Assembly: GCA_029204225.1 (NCBI GenBank)
Contig: CM055095.1
Span: 64,868,158 to 64,932,157 of the forward strand
Direction of reading: 5' to 3'
Source: Diphasiastrum complanatum
Taxonomy: Eukaryota; Streptophyta; Lycopodiopsida; Lycopodiales; Lycopodiaceae
Length of the DNA: 64,000 nt
The notes under the pieces are model-generated. The model was not told the DNA's origin. It worked only from the letters and a program-made list of their open reading frames with translations, and ran no database searches. The position numbers and the translations under genes were made by a program. Position 1 is the first letter of the stretch. The number at the start of each line of letters is the position of its first letter. Below, piece after piece: positions 58,100 to 64,000 of this stretch.

Positions 58100-59236
58100 A
58101 TGGTCGCTTGCAATCGAAGACCGCGTAGTGCTATCAATTTGGTCACTGTTTGTAATGAAAGGGATTCTAAAGGGTTATGGATACCATGCACATACAGGAA
58201 GTTTCAATGGGTTGTGATACATCCCTCATCAAAAGGTGCATTTTGCAAAAGAAAGAAATCAAATATGGATTACAGAAACTTTTGGAAAGGAAGAATTTTA
58301 GAATTCAAAGTTTCAAAGGGAGGTCAATCCATTTCAGAAGTCTTTATTCAACATGTGTATATGCACAATGAAGTTATGGTGGAGGATGTCAATCCCGTAG
58401 ATTGACTCAAATGCAATTGTATGTGATGCAACTTACGCTGGTTTTTCTATGTTAATGTTCCACATTCATTATTGTGATATATTTGTGTTAAAATAGAATA
58501 TTGTCTTTTGCAGACTTGTATCCATCGAGCATAAGCGAATGGCAACCAATACAATCACTTGCAGCCATCATAGACGTCATTCATTCTGATATCGGTCTAC
58601 TCTAGTATAAGCATTGTCCTTTTAAGTCACTTTTGGATTTTGGCATTTTTTTTTACGATTCTCTTTACATACCATGCAAAAATGGTTTGAATGGCAAACT
58701 AGAAACTCTACCTCTACCACATTTTTTAAGTGAGGAATGGGTTCCCCCCGAGCAAAAAGTTTTAGATCAAAGTTTTTTATGGACATTCAAAACTGCATGA
58801 AATGTAGCACAGGTTCAAAAACCAATAGACTATATTGGTATTTACCATTTGCAATTTTTGTAGATTTTTTTGCTAGATGTAATGTTCGTAAAACAACTAC
58901 AATGTTCATTGCTAAGGATTTAACTGATGAAATGATGATCATTGAGATGTGAAAACTAATGGCAACGTTCAATGTAGAGCTAACAAATCATCCATGACAT
59001 TTCGATATCATATAGAAAAACAAATGCTTTCTTTTATGTTTTATTATAGAAGATGGATTAGAGATAATAATGAATGGAAAGCATTAGATCAAGACTTTAT
59101 GGTGAACCATCAAGAGCGAACACAAGTAGAGGTGAAGCAAAATGAGGTTGTTATTGCGACAATTGAAGTGGAGGAGGACTGGAGTCTAGAATATAGACGA
59201 AATGCTGCTGACCACCACATGTCATTCTCTGATTGA
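58100..59236 (+). pseudogene. 'P2' copy C, degenerate
   Basis: Homologous to copy B: 'VACNRRPRSAINLVTVCNE', 'FWKGRILEFKVSKGGQSI', intron with acceptor ttttgcag at about 58513, then 'DLYPSSISEWQPIQSL', 'NRLYWYLPFAIFVDFFARCN', 'SSMTFRYHIEKQML' and 'EEDWSLEYR'. Breaks: TAG near 58602, a frameshift near 58745 and TGA at 58950. At about 59200 it changes abruptly into the reverse complement of P1, so its C-terminus ('QFDLPQYYQF' in copy B) is lost. Confidence 0.55.
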
Positions 59237-60570
59237 ACACTAAATAAGGAATCATCTGCATCATTTTCAGTATTGTTCAATGCTCTGTTCATAAAGGTGA
59301 TACTTACCCATTCCAATTTTTGTCCCTTGACAATTTCAGACTCATCAAGTTTAATAACCAATATCAATTTTCCTTGGACTTCTCTTTCAAATATTTTGTA
59401 ATATTTAATCATGTATGCCACTAGTTTGTTAATATCCAAAAATAAATTGTTGGACTCATTGTATTCCAAAGTTCCACTCTCACATGTATACAATTTTTTG
59501 ATATGAAATGGTTCACCTATAAGCATACTCATACTCTCATTAAGACAATATCTTGCTTTTTTTACTCTAAATGGACGAGGAAGAGGTAGCTTTCGAATCT
59601 TCACATGTGCAAAGGCTTCCTGTACAATTTTAAACAATAGAATATATGCTTTATGACTAATTCCTGAATCATCACATGAATTCATGCATCCAAGACATGT
59701 TGAATGCTCTGTATAATCATTGCAGCAATATCATTCTTAATCCTGTCATAACGAGAATTCTTTAACATTTCTTTTGTAGTTTTTGATAACAATATAGAAC
59801 CCAAAGATTTTCCAATACTCGTAGAATCTTTATAATGTTCTCTCGCCACCAAAGATGATCTACAAGACATAATAAATAATTAAATTAGCAAGCATTAGAA
59901 AAACAAGCACATAAAAACTTAGCAAGCATGTCATTTGCTCTTTTATACTTGAATGCTTGAATCCTTTTCTTCTTGTTTTCACTTCTTGAAGACAGATCAT
60001 CTATGTCTGTTTTTGGAAGTAGTTTGCATTTTCTTTTATGTAATTTCTCTTGAGAACTTCGCCTTCAACAATAGCACTCAAGATTTCTCTTTTAAAATTC
60101 TCAACGTCTCTCAACATAACTTGATTGGATATTTGAAGATCAGTAACAATAGTTTTCAATTCTGATATATTGGAGCTCAATGTCATATTCTCGTATATTT
60201 GTTTCTGCAAATTTTCTTGAAGTATTGCCTTCTCATTGTTTGTTTGATTCAACAAATACTCCAATACTTGCATTCACTTCATTTCTTCATACATCCCGTA
60301 TTGGCTCAACTTTTGACAGTATCCCAACAATCCACTATGTCCATTACACACAAAATTCAATAACTGGCCAGTAGTTTGAAAGTCTAAAAAACATCCTGTA
60401 CTTGGATCTTTGGGATAAATTGATCCAACTGTCCACAAATCAATATTTCTACAATTTTTTTCTCTAAGTTATTTCTTACAAGTCTCATTAATCTGACCAG
60501 CTTTGGTGTTTCTCTTATAAATTTGAGCACAATCGAGTGGGAGCACAATATGAAGATCAAACTTTTCCAT
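59200..60570 (-). pseudogene. 'P1' copy C, 3'-truncated
   Basis: Starts at ATG 60570 ('MEKFDLHIVLPLDC'). An N-terminal domain with 'DLWTVGSIYPKDPSTG' is followed by a coiled coil (60273-60001, after stops near 60466 and 60274). The middle domain from 59870 contains 'ISHKAYILLFKIVQEAF', 'GKLILVIKLDESEIVKGQKL' and 'SENDMWWSAAF', where similarity to copy A ends at an exon boundary. The exons with 'GDLKTL' and the C-terminal helices are missing, so this copy must be non-autonomous. Confidence 0.55.
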
Positions 60571-61130
60571 TATTTCAAAATCAAACAAACTGAATCATGT
60601 AACGAGAAAAACGATTCACACGAAACCAAAACAAGCTTGTAAATCATTAAACATGCATGTTATACAATCTACCTTTCAAATGTTTTCAAAGATTTTTGGA
60701 GGGAACACCAAAAAGTTATCCTCTCCTTCTCCTCCCGCTACTGATATCTTCTTGAAAGCATGAATAAAAGCTTTTTGGTGTGCTTAGGCGGCTTGTGCTT
60801 AGGCGGCTTGTGCTTAGTCGACTGTGTGCTTTTTGGTGTGCTTAGTCGAGTGTGTGCTTAGGCGGCATGTTTATTTCATTTGAGTTGTAATGAGTTGACC
60901 ACACCAGTTAGACGGCGGGCAGCACCGGAAACCAAAAAATGGTAACAAATCTTGCCGATTTTACGTTCTCTCTCTAGTCATTCTCTCACTAAGTTCGAGC
61001 TTCTTATAGGGCCCTTTTTGAGTTGAGGTTTTTCCTAATGGATATCTTTACAAAGCCACTCAGTAAAGCTTTGTTCGAGAAGCAGCGAAGAAGATTGGGA
61101 TTAATCCAGCTGTCCACTTTGAGAGGGAGT

Positions 61131-61816
61131 TGTAGAACACCTCAATAGACAAATCTTGGTCCTACCAACAAAGTGCATAGTTTAATCGACAAAGGTTGAG
61201 AAACAAAACTCAAAAATATCGTGAAACTCGAAAGTGTTGCGAAACTTGATAGTGTCGCGAAGTTCAAAACTATCGCGAAGCTCAAAACTTGAAACTTTTG
61301 TGAACAACAAACTGTTGTGAACAGATAAACTATAGTGAACAAGAAATGAACTCGACAGATAAACTTTCACGAACAAAAATCTTTTGAGTCTAAAAATAGA
61401 ACATTTTTTGAATATCAACCATCTTAACGGTTAGATTGATTGTTACAAAAGTAAAAGCCCAAAAGACTTATCCTGTAACAATATAAATACATGTGCACTA
61501 CTCGTTGTAAACACAACAGAGGACCAACAAGGCAGCAAGAGATGTATACAATTGAATCAGAATCAGAATTATAAAAATTCAACTGATCAAAGTTTTTCAA
61601 CAGATGATTTTTCTCAGTTGTTATAATTGTCTAAAATTGTCTATCACACTCACGCAATATATCTCTTAAATCTTCATGCTTTATTCAATCAAGGTAAAAA
61701 TTGTTGTATTAGTACATAGGCCAGAATCAAACCCGATTGAAGACACTGATATTAGTTTGATTTATTTAAACTTTCATCATGTTCTCTGAAGGAAAATTCT
61801 TAGTATTTTTCCTACA
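61131..61816 (+). repeat. copia LTR (family 4), 686 bp, flanked by both PPT and PBS
   Basis: Upstream: polypurine tract GAGAGGGAGT ending at 61130. Downstream: TGGTATCAGAGC at 61818-61829. It thus serves as 3' LTR for the split RNase H element and 5' LTR for the next gag. It includes short direct repeats of a GCGAA(A/G)(C/T)T(C/T) type at 61220-61290. Confidence 0.85.
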
Positions 61817-61883
61817 GTGGTATCAGAGCTCCCCCTCATATCCATCACCAGATATATCTAGAGCTTATTCGGAAGATTAGAAG

Positions 61884-63598
61884 ATGTCTTCGATCAACAA
61901 CATTCAGTCTAAGATCAGTATGAGCTTGGATACAGAAGGTTCAAATTCTTTAATTTGGAAGTTAAAGACTTCACTCATACTGAAGGGCGAAGGTCTTTGG
62001 CAATGGGTAGAACCAGAAGAGAAGCCAGTTACTCCTAGTAAAGAACTTCGGGAATGGAATTTGAAAAATGACAAAGCTATAGCAATTATTGTGTCTTCAG
62101 TAAATGACAACATAATACTAGATCTTTCATCAACTTCGAATGCGAAAGAATTGTGGGAAAAATTGCAAATCAAGAATGAGACTTGATCTCGTAATCAAAT
62201 CATATTCTTGGAAGACCAATTGACTTACCTACGATGGGATGACAAAGATCTGACCACTTTCGTACGAAAGATAAAAAATCTGTTTATTTCTTTGCAAAAT
62301 TCCAGCATGGAAAATACAATCTCAAAGAAAAAACAGCTTAGCTATTTTCTTCGAGCCCTACCCAGGTCATTCCACACAACTTGAACTTTATTGACGAAAG
62401 ATTTGACTATGACACTTCAAAAGGCAATAGATGGAGTCAAAGAGGAAGTAGAAGCTCGCGAACGCTATGATGATAATGGTGATTCCGAAAATGCTCTATT
62501 TACTCAGAAGAATAAATCTTCGAAGAAGTCTAAGTCTAAGAGGGAGTCGTCTAAGAAGAATGGAAATCGTTCAGACGAATCCAAGACAAATTATCGACAA
62601 TCAAGAAAACAACAGAAAGATTTTAGTGATAGGAAGATTTGCAACAGATGCAAAAGACCAGGTCATACAGAAGACAAATGTTGGTTGAATCCAAAGATTG
62701 ATTGTATTCATTGTCATAAACGGGGTCATGCATCAGTAGATTGTTATCAAAATCCTAGGAACAAGAAAGAGCAGAATCGAAATGGACCTCGTATTCAATT
62801 TTTGTCGAAGGCAAAGCAAAATGCTCCAGAGCAGCAGAAGACATGATGACAAGAAACTCAGCAACATATGTTTGTGCTGATCTATGTTGTTTATCAAATT
62901 CAAAAATTTGAGAAGTAGTACTTGATTCAGGAGCCACCTCACATTTTGTTTTCTCGTAACAAATTTTTTCTGAGTATAAGAAGAAGAATTATACTTGGAG
63001 ACAGTTCTAAGCATGTAGTTGATAGAACTGGTGTACTGTGGTTAGACACGAATCAGGGTGACAAGAAACTGGAGGAAGTTCTCTATGTTCCTACTCTTGA
63101 TGAAAATCTTCTATCTGTAGCAAAGATAGTCGATACAGGACTGTCAGTAACCTTCACAAGGGACTCTTGTAAATTGTTCGATGAAGATTCTGATAACCTA
63201 GGTGGTAAAGGTAACAGAAAAGGTAATTTGTATGACTTGAACATTCAAACTCAAATCAAACAAGCAAATCAAACTCAAGAATCGACAGATATTTTGTGGC
63301 ACAAGAGGTTATGTCACATGAACATGGAAGCCTTGTACCAAGCTAATAAGAGTCAGAAAATTGAAGGAGTCAAAATCAAGAGTTGAAATATTCAAACTAC
63401 CTGCGATCTTGTCTTAAAGAGAAAGACCCGAACACCTTTCAGTAAAGATGTTTATAAAGCAACCAAGGTACTAAAAATTGTGCATTCGGATATTTGTGGA
63501 CCATTCAGAGTATTGTCTTTCGGTGATGCAAAAGACTTCATAACGTTTATTGATGACTTCAACAAGTTCATTGCAGTATACTGTGAAAGATTCAACTA
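61884..63598 (+). pseudogene. copia Gag-protease-integrase start, degenerate
   Basis: Gag from ATG 61884 ('LIWKLKTSLILKGEGLWQWV'), TGA at 62184 and another near 62382. Two CCHC knuckles ('CNRCKRPGHTEDKC', 'CIHCHKRGHASVDC') at 62641-62760. Protease 'VLDSGATSHFVFS' near 62918 in a shifted frame. 'LYVPTLDENLLSVAKI', integrase finger 'ILWHKRLCHMNMEALY', 'KTRTPFSKDVYKATK' and 'IVHSDICGPFR' with the first catalytic Asp. It breaks off near 63598. Confidence 0.8.
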
Positions 63599-63723
63599 GT
63601 TTCATCACATTTTGCAATATTTTCATATTTGGCATATTGAGGCCAAAACTTGTTTTAGACTTATAGGTTGACTTTTCAAAGTTTATTAGTCTAAATTTCA
63701 TTTGAATAAACACTTTCTGAAAG

Positions 63724-64000
63724 TGTGGGAAAGATAGAATGCGAGTTTGAGTAGATTCAATTTGAATAAGTTGGGTACATTGAATCTAGACCCAAAATTG
63801 GTAGGGTTAGCATTTTGGTGGGAAAGCCAAGTGGCCAAATAGGGTTTGGACCTGCTATAAAAGGATGTAACTCATGGAGAGAGTCATCTTCTCTCTTCTC
63901 TATCTCATTTCATGCTTATACATGGTTCTCTTGGGTTCTACTATCCATTGGTGCACTATCTTGGTGATTGCTTGCATTTCTATGTGTAGAATGATCTATA
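63724..64000 (+). repeat. copia 5' LTR (family 1), partial, runs off the right edge
   Basis: TGTGGGAAAGATAGAATGCG... is the reverse complement of 1440-1728 with only scattered differences. It includes a TATA-like CTATAAAAGGATG at about 63854. The element must continue to the right, on the opposite strand to the copy at the left edge. Confidence 0.8.

Larger units (their letters stand above)
57746..61040. mobile_element. P1/P2 element copy C, 3.3 kb, CATTAGGGG-type ends
   Basis: Left end CATTAGGGGAGG and right end TTTTCCTAATG form a short imperfect inverted repeat. The element is nested in copia RNase H, which fixes both ends. Flanks GACAGCT and GATATCTTT join to the uninterrupted site seen at 12876-12890 with no obvious target duplication. 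It carries P2 (plus) and P1 (minus) converging near 59200. Right-end sequence is shared with copy A (11819) and left-end sequence with copy B (55314). Confidence 0.75.
57665..61130 (+). pseudogene. copia RNase H C-terminus split by a DNA element
   Basis: 57665-57745 encodes the RNase H tail corresponding to 12803-12882, and 61041-61130 continues it ('DIFTKPLSKALFEKQRRRL') to its stop. The two parts join without gap or duplication when 57746-61040 is removed, by comparison with 12803-12920. A polypurine tract and LTR follow immediately. Confidence 0.85.

Overview
The window is nuclear DNA of a land plant with a large, transposon-filled genome. Ty1/copia and Ty3/gypsy LTR retrotransposons lie on both strands, plant-type primer-binding sites (TGGTATCAGAGC, complementary to initiator Met-tRNA) recur, and one host gene has a single intron of nearly 16 kb. 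The sequence does not fix the species. A fern, lycophyte, gymnosperm or large-genome angiosperm would all fit.

Layout. 1-8000: two minus-strand copia-type elements. The second is complete enough to show that it has gag-protease and a 595-residue ORF of unknown function but no integrase or reverse transcriptase. 8001-11819: a degenerate copy (copy A) of an unfamiliar DNA element carrying gene 'P1' and a convergent gene 'P3'. 11820-18610: copia fragments, one with a Lys where the integrase catalytic Glu should be, and a 540-bp dispersed repeat. 20560-41774: an 18-exon kinesin-1 (KIN1/PSS1-type) gene that is open from ATG to stop. Its intron 7 (22838-38664) holds a complete but disabled hAT transposon with an 8-bp target duplication, gypsy and copia debris, and LTRs. 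41775-47830: degenerate retroelements and two copia LTRs with primer-binding sites. 47516-53168: eleven copies of a 70-76 bp dyad module (inward-facing arms of consensus GATATCGGWTCRACGCGC), set around a 270-residue unknown gene and a divergently transcribed gene. That second gene begins with a histone H3-like domain and continues into a Ulp1/C48-type cysteine protease. 53703-61040: two more copies (B and C) of the unfamiliar DNA element. Copy C is cleanly nested in a copia RNase H gene, so its ends (CATTAGGGG...CCTAATG) and 3.3-kb length can be read directly. 61131-64000: a copia LTR with gag-pol remnants, then the start of another LTR of the same family as the one at 1222-1728.

How the parts fit together. 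The kinesin is the only clearly host-type gene. Almost everything else is mobile DNA in various states of decay. Two things look unlike any element class I recognise. The first is the CATTAGGGG-ended element with genes P1 (a transposase-like protein with a coiled coil) and P2. The second is the H3-like/Ulp1 gene with its neighbour, whose start codons both sit about 10 bp from the dyad modules. Exon phases agree across the splice sites named for the kinesin, the 270-residue gene and the protease, which supports those models. No database comparison was possible, so novelty is inferred only from failure to recognise.
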